NCBI GenBank assembly: GCA_009746045.1
Contig: RPFO01000213.1
Span: forward strand, 9,928,358-9,977,857
From: Mesostigma viride
Lineage: Eukaryota > Streptophyta > Mesostigmatophyceae > Mesostigmatales > Mesostigmataceae
Length of the DNA stretch: 49,500 nt
Direction of reading: 5' to 3'
Each line of letters begins with the position of its first letter. The first letter of the stretch is position 1. The position numbers and the translations under genes were made by a program. Positions 10,778 to 22,086 of this stretch are shown piece by piece. The notes below the pieces were generated by a model, which saw nothing but the letters and a program-made list of their open reading frames with translations, was not told where the DNA came from and ran no database searches.

Positions 10778-11004
10778 GGCTAGTGTAATGACTGACTGCT
10801 GACTCAGTAGTTAGACCTTTTCGGTGGTTTTCCATTTGCGGGTATGGATTTCCTCGTAAATGGTGGGAGAGCGATCGCAGCAATGGTGCTCATGCACCAC
10901 TAGACACTCCCAGCCAGTTAGGCTCAAAATACACGCCGTGATCAAGCAATTAAGATGTTTCCGGCCCTACCATCTATAGGTCATGCATCGAGCGCCACCT
11001 CCAT

Positions 11005-12255
11005 CCATCCAGCAAGGGAATGTGATGTAAGTAAGTAAGTAAGTACTTAATTGCGTGTCAAGCGCAAAGGCATGCCACGTCGGAGTACTATGCTAATCTC
11101 ATTAGAAAAATAATTACACAAAAGTTTAAACAATTATCGTCTGCATCATCCCCCAACCGTTAAGCACTAGATGGGGATGTAATCCTCATCCGAGCTGTCC
11201 TCTACTGTAATGGCAGACGAGGCGGTAGTGTAGCGGCTATCCTCAGAACCAATAACCTCCACCTGTGGACTTCTACCCTGGCTAGCAACGGGCCGCGGGG
11301 CCCGTGGGGAGAAAACAGGAGCATACCCCTCGGGAAGGTGCTTATCGCTGATGGCAGCCCATTTCTCCTTGTCAATCATGCGGGCGCGGAGTACGGATAG
11401 TCCCAGAAGCCCTGCATCTTCAAGCAGTTGTGTCACATAGGTCCGGGTCGCGCCGCGCCGGTGCCCGGCGCGCGCAAGTTTGCCAGTGGGTTGCGATGGG
11501 ACAAGGGGACCCTGCCATAGGAGGAGGTGTCTACCTGGTTGGCCCGTCTTAAGCCCCCCGGCAGGGCCCGGCCACATCGGTATTCACCTGGTCTGTGCGG
11601 GCAAGATGGCCGGCAAAGAGGAGGCGGCGGTGTCGGATGGTATGGGTGACAAGAGGGAGCTCGCAGTAGAGCTCGGCCCGGGTGCGGCGTTCTTGGTAGC
11701 GGACGCCGAAGATATGACGGAGCATTCTAGTGACGGTGCCGTCAAGCTGCTGGCTCAGCGCCTGGTCCAGGGTCGATCCACGCCTCGCAGCCATAAAGGA
11801 GGATGCTGAGGACAAGGGCCTTGAACAGAATGCGCTTGCGTCGCTCACTCAGGTAGCGACAGGTCCAGAACCTGTCGAGGCGGCGGAGGGCCGCCCAGGC
11901 CTGGCCAATGCGGGTCTTGATGTCGTCGGCCGTGGAGGGAAGCCAGCTGCCAACGAGCTTGAAGCGAGTCGCCGGGGGGACAGGGCTGCCGTCCAGCAAT
12001 TGAGGAGGGTGGGTGGGGCTATCCCATGCAGCAGGGAAGCCGATGGCCATGACCTCGACCGTTTTCTTGCTGATCATAAGCCCCACCGCCCGGGCGCTTC
12101 CAGTGATAAGTAAAGCTGTCTAGCCAGAGTTACTTCTTGCTGATCATAAGCCCCACCGCCCGCGCTTCCAGTGATAAGTAAAGCTGTCTAGCCAGAGTTG
12201 GGCTGACTCCGGGGTTTCCACGAGTGTCGTGTCATCAGCGTAGATCAGATCGCTC
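11005..12255 (-). mobile_element. 5'-truncated LINE copy (second subfamily), RT end to C-terminus
   Basis: The minus strand begins inside the reverse transcriptase at IYADDTTL (about 12240), continues through KLVGSWLPSTADDIKTRIG and RYLSERRKRILFKALVLSIL, and ends with RRLLFAGHLARTDQVNTD and a stop at 11167-11169. Several frameshifts break it. A tetranucleotide tract (GTAA)n at 11028-11046 lies beyond the stop and may be its tail. The protein differs clearly from the full-length LINE at 5627-10765, so this is another subfamily. It is also the subfamily of the pieces at 15000-15325 and 45600-46480. Confidence 0.75.
12064..12203 (-). repeat. Tandem duplication of about 70 bp within the LINE copy
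   Basis: The segment starting CTTGCTGATCATAAGCCCC and ending CTAGCCAGAGTT occurs twice in a row, the second copy two or three bases shorter in a G/C run. It duplicates a piece of the reverse transcriptase and so postdates insertion. Confidence 0.8.
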
Positions 12256-12480
12256 AGGAATATGATGTGCTATACATGATCTCAACGGAGTCATGTTATA
12301 ATTTAATATAATTTAATTTAATCTCTAGAGTCGCTCTTATAGCGTAAGCCAGCCATAATTTCATGAACAAGGCTACACATTTCCATCTCTGATTCATATA
12401 TTCATCATGCTGAACGACTCGAAAGCACGGATAAGATATAACGGCCACGAGCTACGAGCCACCAGCCACGAGCCACGAGC
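12256..12480 (+). repeat. LINE 3' tail joined to dispersed repeat X
   Basis: A LINE-type 3' end in plus orientation (GTGCTATACATGATCTC, AACGGAG, then TTATAATTTAATATAATTTAA) is followed by repeat X (GTAAGCCAGCCATAATTTC onward). The same two modules follow each other at 47640-47960, so the composite itself has been copied. The tail abuts the truncated end of the minus-strand LINE copy, giving an inverted junction. Confidence 0.6.
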
Positions 12481-12549
12481 GGACATGGCTGACGGCGGAG
12501 CTCAGAACTTTTGCGTCTGAGCCCCAAATTCAGTCAGGCTACTTGCATC

Positions 12550-12574
12550 AGATGCGTCTTTTCAAGACGCATCT
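12550..12574 (+). promoter_or_regulatory. 5' UTR hairpin of ORF1-only copy A
   Basis: AGATGCGTCTT, loop TTC, AAGACGCATCT: an 11-bp perfect stem. It lies 46 nt before the start codon and is followed by GTATAA. Imperfect versions stand at 21932-21953 and 22519-22540 in the other copies. Confidence 0.65.
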
Positions 12575-12619
12575 GCTAGTATAATCGGTTACGGCTGTAA
12601 CGCAGTATTTTGCAATTAA

Positions 12620-14127
12620 ATGCCACCAAAACGCAGCCTTGACAAACAAATCGAGCTGCTGTCGGCATTCCCGTCGCCAGCAGCACGTGCGACATCAACT
12701 CCTGCGGACGCCAACCTTTTCGCGCTGATCAAAACTCTCCCCCCCGGTCTGCCTCCCTCGACGCAGTGCTCTACGCCAAATTCGTCGCCCATTCCCAAGA
12801 AAACCCGAACTTCCCATACCAAATGGGACGTCCGAGCTGCTTCGGCGCCGACCAGCGGGATTTTTGCATCTTGGAAATCTTTACGCTCACGAAGGAACAA
12901 TGTGACGATGTTATCAAGTTCCTGGCCCGCCATGACGAACTTTTCCTGCCTACCCCTGGCGACAAGGTCACCAAGCCCGCCTGGGAATGGCTGCTTCAAG
13001 AACCGGAGGCGCACTTGAAGGCAGTCATCATGGGCAGCTACCTGCATGCGCTGCGACGCCCAGCCAGGACATCACCCAGATTGGCTACGCTGGCCTCAGG
13101 AGCCTCCTGCATGAGCGCAGACGGGCAGCCACAGCAGCTGCAGCATCCCCGCAGTCTGAGCAGCACCTCCCCCAGCACGGACTCCATCCGAGCTGCAGTG
13201 GCGGAGCAGCTGCATGGCCGATGGCTGAGCAGCTCGCCGCCCTGAACGCGCCTGACGGCCCACTCAACACTCTCTCGGCCAAGGTCAACAACATTGAAGC
13301 CAGAGTCGCCCTTAAGCTCCAGCCTCAGTTTACTGCTACGCAAGAGCACATTGCCACCAAAGTTTCCGAGGCCACAGCCACTGTGACCACCCGCCTAAGT
13401 ATAAGTTATAACCAGGTGGAAGGCCGAGTCGGCCAAGGCACCGTGAAACTTGAGGCAGTTGCTGCCAAGGTAGACGCCCTGGCCACACAGGTCCCCGAGA
13501 TCGCCGAGCGAACGGCCACCATCGCCGCCAAAGCTGCTGGTAGGGCTAGCGATGACCCCTCGACTCGCGCCTCCTGGGCGGACCTGCTCAAGAGCTAGGC
13601 ATCCTCTACCACGACCGCCATCACCACCAAGCTCCAGGAGCTAGCTGGAAGACACGCGCCGCGAGGCCGCTGACCGCGACCGTCGCCGCTGCCGGGTCAT
13701 CCTCAGGCGCTAGTTCGACATGCCGCCGGAGGAGACCCCAGACTCTCTTCTCGACGAGCTGAAGAAACAGCTCTTGGCGTGCATGCAGCTGCCAGGTGCG
13801 ATACTGCAGGGCGCCTACCGCCTGCCCAATCCACGGGCCAAGGCTGGGCCCCCTCCAGTGGTCCTCACCTTCAGCGACATCACAGCCCGAGTTCGGTTCC
13901 TCTCTCGCCGCAAGAAGCTGGTGGACACCTAGCCTGACACCTAGCCTGGCTCCTGGTCGCTTGACGACGACCTGACGCCAGCCCAGCAGCAGCAACGCCG
14001 CGATCAGTGGCCGCCCGACTACATCCGCCACAAGACCAACCCCGAGAAGCCCCAAGTGTACTGGCGGGGCGGGGACCTCTATGTCAACAAGAAACTGTGG
14101 AAGCCCCCCCGGGCTTCCCCGGGATAG
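12620..14127 (+). pseudogene. L1 ORF1p-like protein of copy A, frameshifted
   Basis: It starts with MPPKRSLDKQIELL at 12620. A Pro/Ser-rich N-terminus changes frame near 12780 and includes a folded piece (LTKEQCDDVIKFLARHDELF) found also in the other copies (LSPQECVEVLQFLLQERKLF). A long coiled coil runs from about 13240 to 13600 with repeated NNIEARV, TKVSEATATVTTRL and VAAKVDALATQVPEIAERTA. An RRM-like region follows (PDSLLDELKKQLLACM and VRFLSRRKKL, 13720-13932), then the C-terminal domain (LTPAQQQQRRDQWPDYIRH, VYWRGGDLYVNKKLW). At least two stops or frameshifts, near 13600 and 13932, separate the parts. Role by family: RNA-binding nucleic-acid chaperone of a retroelement particle. Confidence 0.65.
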
Positions 14128-14759
14128 AGCACTCCAGCTAGTTGTCTAGATGGGGGCAATCGATTATGGGATAGCTTATAGGCATTACAACACTTGAAAC
14201 GATATTAGCGCACAGCGTTATAGTACCTTCAATTAGCTCTGGCACCTTGTGGCCATCAGCTTGCGCCTTAATTAGCCGACGTCTTGAGCCCACGTAGCAT
14301 AAGCTATGCGTCAGCCCACCTATGGTATTGCACTGGTTGTATTGTACCCACAGTGTTGCGCCCCGGCACCATGCCGTGGAGAGAGCGCTCTGTGGCCTGC
14401 CCACCTGCGGCAGTGAGAGAAGCTAGGGCGCCCTCCCTCCTTCTCGCTGTGTATATAGGGTTGAAGGTTCCTTTACTCTGTATTGGCACCCACGTGACGC
14501 AGTCACGTGCTTATTAATTAAGTAATTAAGATAACGGCAGGCTCAAGTTGACCGATGGCTCGGATTCTCCAGATTTCTGGCCTGCACTGGTTGTAGTCTC
14601 ATTGATATATAGACAATCAGTCAGTATAAACTTATAAAAATAGTTTTAATTTCAAGTTTCATGGCATGCGCAGTCCGGTCTGGGGTAGGTGCACATGGTA
14701 ACGTCCACTCGTCCAGGCTATATGTACAACCAATTTAATAGACAACTAGCGCAGATCAG
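14128..14759. other. Intergenic repeats, no gene
   Basis: Holds a 3'-anchored copy of repeat X (about 14525-14620: GATAACGGCAGGCTC to CTGGTTGTAGTCTCATTG), preceded by CACGTGACGCAGTCACGTG (about 14491-14510) and TTAATTAA runs. The remainder shows nothing I recognise. Confidence 0.5.
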
Positions 14760-14990
14760 GATCGAGTAGACACATCAGATAGGCTGGCACCACCAATTAA
14801 GCCCGCACAGCCCTGGCATGTTAATTGTCCTCACATGGCGTGCCCCAGGCCGCACCCGGCCGGGCGCCGTCATCCATACATGGACTCGTATTCATTAATT
14901 AGACTCGTTCTCCCGTTCGGGGGAGTCGCGGAGCATTAACCCCGAGGGATGGATATGGATGGGTGCATTAAACACCTCCCCTTAATTCCG
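14760..14990 (+). mobile_element. Small LINE C-terminal fragment with stem-loop module
   Basis: ACACATCAGATAGGCTGGCA and TGGCGTGCCCCAGGCCGC match the C-terminal coding end of the LINE copy at 46360-46450. The piece is followed by ATTAATTAGACTCGTTCTCC, GGGGGAGTCGCGGAGCATTAAC, the stem-loop module that also occurs at 16650, 19980, 47158 and 47613. Confidence 0.5.
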
Positions 14991-14999
14991 TGATAGGCT

Positions 15000-15325
15000 A
15001 GGCATGGACATGTGCTAGCCTAGACGGATCGACGGGCTCACGCCACGCGCGGATGACAGCAATAAATAAGGGTCTCCAGGGGGATTCGGAACAGAGGGTG
15101 GATGTCCCACAGCGCAGACCAGAACACCGAATCGAAGGCTTTGATGAAGTCGGCACCAGCACAAGGTGCAGAGGGGACTCACCAGGCTGGAGGCGGTGCA
15201 GTTCTTCCACGAGGCGGCGAGTAGCGAAGAGCGCTTGTACTGCATGTGTTGTGGCCTGGACAGAAGAAGCCGAGCTGAGTCTCGCTGAGGTGGCTGTCCA
15301 GGGCAGTTCGCAGTTGTGGGTTACA
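15000..15325 (-). mobile_element. LINE reverse transcriptase fragment (second subfamily)
   Basis: The minus strand reads through QLRTALDSHLSETQLGFF, HLVLVP and DFIKAFDSVFWSALWDI, the segment that contains RT motif A. Frameshifts interrupt it. It belongs to the subfamily of the copy at 11005-12255, but covers an earlier part of ORF2. Confidence 0.6.
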
Positions 15326-16385
15326 TTAAATTACATTATAACATGCCTCCGTGGGGAGATCATGTAGCACATATTCCTTGATGGGGGGTGGAGGTGGAGG
15401 AAGCCGCGTAATCGAACTAACCTTACTCTAAGCTATCTAGTCTATAAAATCCTAACTACACTACTCAGCCAAACGCCCCTTCCTCTTGGGGGGGTGTGGC
15501 TTGCCGGCCCACAGGGGCTGGCGTGTGAGCCTGGACAATCTTCTGCCACCGCTTCTTGTTCTGCATGGCAGTCCAAATTAGAAGGGAGAGGGAGTGGATG
15601 CGGTGTTCAAACTGAGCTGGGACCACTAGGTCGGCCAGCAACATCTGGGTGTACTTCATGGCAGGTTTACCTAGCTTCCTGGGAACAACATGTCCTTGGG
15701 GCCGGCCAGGCCATGCAGGTTGATCAAAATATGCCGCCCTGGTTGGCCAAGCCGCTGGGGGCCGGCCAGACCAAGGGCGATGTCGACCTGGCTGGTGCGA
15801 GCAAGATGTCCTACAAATGCTACTAGATCCTATACGCTGCCTAATCTCGTCCGAAATACGAGGCATACCCTGATACAAAGACTCTACGCTGGGAAAAACC
15901 TATGTATACATTCAGGACCTGTCGGAGCATCCTGTCTGTAAACCGTGCCGTCGAGCTTATATAGCTGCCAGTGTGTCCGGCGTGAGTGGACATCCAGGCC
16001 TCAAGTGGCGCCATACGTAAGCACCGTAAGGACGAGGACCTTGAAGAGCATGCGCTTGCGGTGCTCGCCCAGGCCCTTCGAGCGCCAGTAGGTGGTGATC
16101 GAGCGAACGGAGCCGCGGGGCCCAGGCCAGGCCGATGTGGATGTCCACATCGTCGGCGGTGTTAGGGAGCTGGGAGCATGCTCCCCAGCAGTTTGAAGCG
16201 GTCACGGAACGGGACCTCCGCCCCGTCGAGCAGGCGCGGCAGCGGGGGGCGTCTGGAGGCCCCAATCACCATGCATCGCCCAGGTTTTGACACTAATCTC
16301 CAACCCCACTGCCCTGGCCTGCAAGCCCAGACAGTCCAGCCAGGTCTGAATGTGCTCGGGGCGCGCGATGAGGCGGTGGTGGCCG
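15325..16385 (-). mobile_element. 5'-truncated LINE copy of the full-length family
   Basis: On the minus strand this runs from the RT region after YADD (LEISVKT-like, near 16290) through LFKVLVLTVL-like sequence and RRxGHLARTSQVDT to a C-terminus matching that of the full-length LINE (FEHRIHSLSLLIWTAMQNKKRW). It then has the same 3' UTR, stem-loop (CCTCCGTGGGGAG) and AT tail (15325-15385). It is interrupted by several frameshifts. No clear target-site duplication was found. Confidence 0.75.
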
Positions 16386-16387
16386 GT

Positions 16388-16520
16388 TAACCCTGGGAAT
16401 GCCCCTAAAACCCCTCAGGCTCCAGGAGGCCTTTATATTCGATCTCCCGAACCGGCGCCTCTACTAAATGTGTTCCAAGCCTCTCTGTGGGCTCTGGACC
16501 ATGGGGCAGCCCGTACTGCA
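16388..16520 (+). repeat. Dispersed repeat Y, copy 1
   Basis: Landmarks GGTTAACCCTGGGAATGCCC, GAGGCCTTTATATTC, GCGCCTCTA, TTCCAAGCCT and CTGTGGGCTCTGGACCA are shared in the same order with 45328-45460. Confidence 0.65.
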
Positions 16521-16618
16521 TCCGCTATATGAGTCAGCCATGCTTTGCCCATGCAGCTCTAGAGCCACTCCAATGCATTGTCTGCTGAGACGCCAGTCAC
16601 GCCACCAATGCCCTTTGA

Positions 16619-16700
16619 GAATTAATTAATTAATTAATTAATTAATAGAACTCGTGCTCCCCTTGGGGAGTCACGGATGCGGACTGGATGGATGATGGGG
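16619..16700. repeat. ATTA microsatellite followed by stem-loop module
   Basis: (AATT)n at 16621-16646 followed by GAACTCGTGCTCCCCTTGGGGAGTCACGGA. The same pairing of a TTAA-type microsatellite with a CTCC...GGAG stem-loop marks the 3' end of ORF1-only elements (19963-20010). This may therefore be a very short solo 3' end. Confidence 0.5.
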
Positions 16701-16784
16701 ACACGCAATCCTACCGGTCTAATCTATCTACAACATCAAGCCAACTCTATTATTCTAACTAAGCTCTCGACCCTATAGGGGTTA

Positions 16785-17225
16785 GCGTGCTGCCCGCGTT
16801 TGCAAACTGAATGATGCGGGCGCTTCCCCATATGGGAGGGGGTTCGTTGTCCTCTATGACCTGGGCCCACTTGGCCTTGTCCATCATCTTCATTCCAAAT
16901 CACGCCGGGAGAGGCCTATAGGCCCCCCATGTCCTCTACTAGCTGTGCTTTGAAGGTGCGGGCCTTGCGGCGTCTAGCATTGCGGGGCCCGGCCCACGGA
17001 AGAAGGTGCCGGCCAGGCTGAGCTGGGCGCAGTCCCGCGGGGGGGCCACGTGATGTGTCTACCTGGTGGGTGCGAGCTAAGTGCCCTACTATAGCTGCAG
17101 GCGCCGCTGCTTAATTAATGGTGCTGGTGATATATGGCATGCCGAGGTACAGGTCCTCGTTGCGAACATGAGCAGCATATCCTACTCTGAAAATGGATCG
17201 CAGCATGGTGGTGACCGCGCCCTTA
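16785..17225 (-). mobile_element. LINE C-terminal fragment
   Basis: The minus strand reads TTMLRSIFRVGYAAHVRNED, LYLGMPYITSTI, GHLARTHQVDTS and HLLPWAGPRNA, the conserved C-terminal block of ORF2 also seen at 11500-11750 and 46210-46450. Stops and frameshifts are frequent. Confidence 0.6.
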
Positions 17226-17404
17226 TTGCATGCCCTAGCCATTTGAATGCCTAGCCATGATCATCTTCCACTGCCCCATGTCCGCAACTTTGCACAGCTG
17301 CTGGAATACATGGTGGTGCAGGTGACGGCACCTCAATTGTGCACCCCTAGTACAGGTGGCAGTAACTTTACACTGCATGGTCAAGTTACCAGTGACCTGC
17401 AGGT

Positions 17405-18340
17405 TAAATTCATTTAATTAAGCTGTGCTGCGACAACAGCGGCTCCAGGTGCATGGTGGAGGTGGTGTGTTGCTTTAGCATGTCCGCCCAGGTCTGCTAG
17501 TAGGAGGTCTGCCAGAAGCATCGTCGGCAGGGCCGACAGGTGATGGCTGGGCGGCAATGGATCCTTTACCGCCTGGGCGCGGTGAGGCCTGCGGTGTTTT
17601 GCAGGCACTCAATGGCGATTGCGTTGTCCTGGAGGCGCTTGTCGATGTCACGGAGCTGGGCGGTGATGGTGGCGGTGGACGGGCAGTGGGGGTGGTGGCG
17701 GTGCGCATGGAGGCGAGGAGGGTGAAGGTGGCGGTGGAGATGGCGGGGAGCTCGGCAGCCAGCGTGCAGCCCACAGCTGCCACATCTGCAGCTAGCGAGG
17801 GGAGTCACGTGCTGCGCGAAATGGCTTCTTGAAGGTGGAGGAGGAAGGTGGATTCGGTCAAGGGGGAGGGTTTCCGGAGGTCATCGGCAGAGCGCGTAGT
17901 AAGGATGGACAATAGAGCGGCGAGCTGAAGGCGCAAGGGCGAGACCAGGGCTCCGGGCAGGTGGTCAGGTCCGCGGTGTGATTCCAGAGTACCAGCCGTC
18001 AACTCCGTACTTGTGGAAAAGCTGTGTATCGGGTTGCGGATGTGCAGGCGCAGGGCAAGGAACGAGGCGTGCGATCGACCCGTAAAACACGAGCTCCAGT
18101 AATAATCTTGATCAATGGAGGGCATGTCGAAAAAGCCGGGCCTGTTGACGTCAAAGGTGGAAAATAACCTGTCGACGTAAAATTCGCACTCAGACCAGCT
18201 ATAGGTTCACCTGGGCGACTGCGCTTGGGCTCAGGCGATGCAGAGGCCCGGAGGCAAGCCCGGAGGGACCTGGGCGACCACCAGTGCGCGACTAGTGTCA
18301 CCGCTGCCTTCCAGACCTGAGGGCGAAGCCGCAGCCGGAG
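17405..18340 (-). mobile_element. ORF1-only retroelement, copy B (partial)
   Basis: On the minus strand an N-terminal region with SASPEPKRSRPGEPIAG (about 18240) is followed by a Leu-rich segment and a coiled coil (AQLRDIDKRLQDNAIAI, about 17660-17620). The RRM and C-terminal domain are missing. The coiled-coil sequence is nearly the same as in copy F (48660-48750) and differs from copies A, C/E and D, so B and F form a subfamily. Frames are broken. Confidence 0.5.
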
Positions 18341-19951
18341 CTGCAGACGTATTTTCAGGGCTTAGCGCAGCCGCCAGGCTGCACCGGTGTGCGTTGCGTA
18401 GAGGAGGGTTTGCTCGTCATATATTGCGCAATTAATTGCACAATTGCTTCCGTTGCCAACGGGGAGTCACGGATCGAGCACCCGGAAGTGCTTTTAATCC
18501 CTGTGTGTGCACAACAGGAGAAAGGGCAGAGACCCCCATTCTCCTTCATGCCAAAGGCATGCCACAGCTGCACTCGGAGACGCTAAACGATCCGGCTATC
18601 GATCTGTGGGTGCAATAAGACCCACCATGTGAGCATGGCATAACAAGGAGCGTGGGCAAGTAATCTGATCATTGCCAGGGCGTAGCATGGCTGCATGTAC
18701 AAGGACCATGCAAGCTAAGGCTATGGCTGGTTGTGTACCGTGCGTTAGCGGTGCACGTGACTAGGTATGGCGCACAGCTATAGCTAGGCAAACCGCATTC
18801 TAAGCATGGCTGCCACAGCGGCAGTGACTACCGATGGATACAAGCTAGGGCTATTATGCACTGAAGCTGTTCTAGCCCGCTGGGGGCGTCCACATCTTGT
18901 GGTTGATCATCAGGTCCCCGCCCCTCCAGTACACCTTGGGCTTCTGGCCGGGGGTCCTGCTTGTGGCGGAGGTATTCCGGCCACAGGTCGCGTAGCTGCT
19001 GCTGCTGAGCGGGGGTCAGGTCGACGTCCAGCGTCCAGGTGCAAGGTTGTGCAATTACCGGCCGCTTGCGACGAGAGAGGAACCGCTGCTTGTCCTCACG
19101 GCCGGGAGGGGAAGGTGAGCAGGACTGGTGGGGGAGCCGCCTTGTCCCGTGAGTGGGTCCGGAAGGCGGTGGCACCCAGTGACGCAGTTCTACCTCACCT
19201 AGCTACCAGGCCCATGAGGGTAAGGAGCTGGTCCTTGAGCTCGTCGGCAAGGGAGGTTGACGTCTCACCTGGCTTCTGGGGGAAACGACGCAGCACCACT
19301 CGTCCACTCGGCACTCGCGGCGAGCGCGGTCGGTGGCCTCCCGTTGGTTGGCCTGGCGGTGGTCCTCCAGCTAGCTCCTGCAGAGCTTCGTGGCGATGGC
19401 GTCGGTGGTTGAGGCGGTCGCTGACCGCAGCAGGTCCGCGTAGGAGAGCGGCGGGAAATTGCCAGCTAGCATTCTGCCGGGGTGGCTGGCCGATGCGATG
19501 GTGGCCGTCTGCTCCGCTATCTTTGGGACCTGTGTGGCCAGGGCCTTGGTGTGGGCGGTGATGGCTTCAACGGCTACTTCATGAGCACGCCGCACTTCCC
19601 CTCCACCTGGTTGAGGCCGGGGAGAGGAGTGCAGCATGTGCCAGCTCAGATGCCTGTGCCGTGGTCTGCAGCGCCGTGAGCTGAGGTTGTAGCTTGTGTG
19701 CGACCTTGGTTTCTGTATTGGAGACCTTGGCCTCCACCACGTGTTGAGCGCTGTAGTCATTAATGTCATCTTGAATCTCGGCCAGCGGCCAGGTCACGTG
19801 CTTTTCCAGCACTGCTCGGAGGTCATCCTTGCAGAGGGAGGCAGCCGCGGTGTGGCTGCCGCCTGCCGGCTGCGCAGGCCGGGCTGGGTTGCGGAGCCGA
19901 GCGTCGAGGTCACGTGCACTGTGAGCTTGTAGAAGCTGAAGAGGATGGCCC

Positions 19952-19962
19952 GAGGCGATGGT
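19952..19962. repeat. Target-site duplication of element D, 3' side
   Basis: GAGGCGATGGT, identical to 22076-22086 and lying inside the coding part of element C/E. Confidence 0.8.
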
Positions 19963-22075
19963 CAATTAATTAATTAATTAAACTTGTGCTCCCGTTGGGG
20001 AGTCACGGAGCACCGAAGTGCTTTTAATCTCTGAGTGTGCACAGCAGGAGAGAGGGCAGAGACCCCCAGTCTCCTTCATATGCATGCCACAGCTGCATTC
20101 GGGCGCGCTAGCTAAACGGACACGCTAACGATCCGGCAATGATTCTGTGCCGGTGCAATGAGACCCATGTGAGCATGGCATAACAATTAAGGAGCGTGGG
20201 CGAGTAATCTGATCATTGCCAGGACGTAGCATGGCTGCATGTACAAGGACTAAGCTAAGGCTATGGCTGGTTGTGTACCGTGCGTTAGCGGTGCACGTGA
20301 CTAGGTATGGCGCACAGCTAGCTAGGCAAACCGCATTCTAAGCATGGCTGCCAGAGCGGCGGTGACTACCAATTAATGGATACAAGCTAGTAGGGCTATT
20401 GCTATTCTAGGCCCGCTGGAGGCGTCCACATCTTGTGGTTGATCATCAGGTCCCCGCCCCTCCAGTACACCTTGGGCTTCTGGGGGTCCTGCTAATATGG
20501 CAAAGGTATTCCGGCCACAGGTCGCGTCGCTGCTGCAGAGTGCTGCTGCTGAGCGGGGGTCAGGTCGTCGTCCAGCGTCCAGGTGAGGTCGTGCAACCTC
20601 TTGCGACGAGAGAGCAACCGCTGCTTATCCTCAGGGGAGGGGAAGGTGAGCAGGACTGACCATGGGGGAGCCGCCTTGTCCTGTGAGTGGCCGGGAAGGC
20701 GTTGGCATGCACCCACGCAGTTCTACATCACCTACCACGCCCATGCATGCAAGGGTAAGAAGCTGGTTCTTGAGCTCGTCAGCAAGGGAGGTTGACGTCT
20801 CACCTGGCTTCTGGGGGAAGCGACGTAGCACCACTCGGCACTCGCGGCGAGCGCGGTCGGCCGGTGACCTCCCGTTGCTGGGCCTGGCGGTGGTCCTGCG
20901 ACCTCCAGCTTCTGGAGCTCAAGGTGGCGATGCATGGTGTCAGTGGTGGAGGCGGCCGGTCGCTGATCGCAGCAGGTCCGCTTAGGAGAGCGGCGGGAGT
21001 TCGCCAGCATCCTGCATGCCGGGGTGGCTGGGATGCGATGGTGGCCGTCTGCTCCGCTATATATCTTTGGGACCTGTGAGGCCAGGGCCTCGGTGTGGGC
21101 GGTGATAGCTTCAAGCTTCTTCATGAGCACGCCGCACTTGCCCTCCATGTACCTGGTTAAGGCGAGAGACAAGTGCAGCGTGCGTTTCCGAAGCCTGCGC
21201 CGCGGTGTGTAGCGCTGTGAACTGGGGTTGTATAATAGCTTGTGGACGACCCGGGTTTCCACATTGGAGACCCGGGCCTCCACCGTGTTGAGCGTGGTGT
21301 TCAGCGATGTCAGCTTCTCGGCCAGTGGCCAGGTCACGTGCTCCTCCAGCACTGCGCCGGATGTCATCCTAAGTTGCAGAGGGAGGGAGCCGATGGGGCA
21401 GCCGGCTGTGCGGGCCGGCTGGGGCGTTGAGCGCTCGGCCGATGTCGCCGAGGCTGCGCTGCATGGTAGTGGCTGGTCAAGATAAACAGCCGTTGGCTTG
21501 GTTCGTCGAACTTAGGTGTAGAGCCAGGACGTGTCGCGTTAGTCGATACGGCCGCCCGGCCCCCTTCTGGGTCACGAAGAGCTTCCGTTCCTGTAAGAGG
21601 AACTGGAGAACCTCGACGCATTCCTGCGGCGACAGCACTTGGACATCTGCATGCCACTCGACGAGGGAGAACATTCCGTCGCCGGGCAAGAATTGGCTCC
21701 ATTTGTGGGGATCATGGCATGGTTTCTTGGGTTCAGGCGAGGCGCTTGGCGAGGGTTTGGCGGGTAAGCCTGTCGGCTGAGCAATGGCGAGGGCGAGAGG
21801 GTTGGGCTGGGCGCTGGGAAGCTGTGCCAGCTCCTTTTCCAGCCCTCGTTTTGCTTTGGTAGTCGTCATAGCTGGTCACGGGCGTAACTTTGTCTATACT
21901 GCAAGGCAGCCGTAACCGTTTATACTGGCAAGTGCGTCTTAGAAAGGCGCATCGAATGCAAGTGGTCTGACCGAATTTGGGGCTCAGACGCAAAAGATCT
22001 GAACTCCGCCGTCAGCCATACCGCCGTCAGCCATTCTCCGTGACTTCTCTCATGTCAAGCTCGCATTCAAGCTCA
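19963..22075 (-). mobile_element. ORF1-only retroelement D, full length, nested in C/E
   Basis: The element is flanked by the 11-bp direct repeat GAGGCGATGGT at 19952-19962 and 22076-22086. In its own sense it has a 5' UTR of about 205 nt (22075-21870), an ORF1p-like frame (21869-20402), a 3' UTR of about 400 nt and a terminal stem-loop (GTGACTCCCC, AACGGGAGCAC). A (TTAA)n tail closes it. There is no endonuclease or reverse transcriptase, nor space for one. The 3' UTR is about the same as that of C/E (18450-18870). Elements carrying ORF1 alone are known in mammals as HAL1. This looks like an independent algal counterpart, presumably moved by the LINE enzyme. Confidence 0.8.
20402..21869 (-). 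pseudogene. ORF1p-like gene of element D, frameshifted
   Basis: It starts at the ATG 21867-21869 (MTTTKAKRGLEKEL). A Pro/Ser-rich stretch leads to a small folded segment (LSPQECVEVLQFLLQERKLF), then a Pro/Ala/Gln linker (about 21480-21370). A coiled coil follows (NTTLNTVEARVSNVETRVV, KKLEAITAHTEALASQVPKI, about 21330-21060). Then come an RRM-like region (about 20840-20590: VVLRRFPQKPGETSTSLADEL, TFPSPEDKQRLLSRRKRL) and a C-terminal domain (WTLDDDLTPAQQQ, VYWRGGDLMINHKMW), with the stop at 20402-20404. These are the three parts of L1 ORF1p in order. At least four frame changes separate them, so the copy is not translatable as sequenced. Confidence 0.7.
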
Positions 22076-22086
22076 GAGGCGATGGT
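22076..22086. repeat. Target-site duplication of element D, 5' side
   Basis: GAGGCGATGGT, identical to 19952-19962. Confidence 0.8.

Larger units (their letters stand above)
12485..14127 (+). mobile_element. ORF1-only retroelement, copy A
   Basis: A 5' UTR (about 12485-12619) with GGCTGACGGCGGAG, a perfect 11-bp hairpin (12550-12574) and TAGTATAATCGG leads to an ATG at 12620. The protein-coding part resembles L1 ORF1p and ends at a stop at 14125-14127. No endonuclease or reverse transcriptase follows, and the 3' UTR seen in the other copies is absent, so this copy is probably truncated at its 3' end. Confidence 0.65.
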
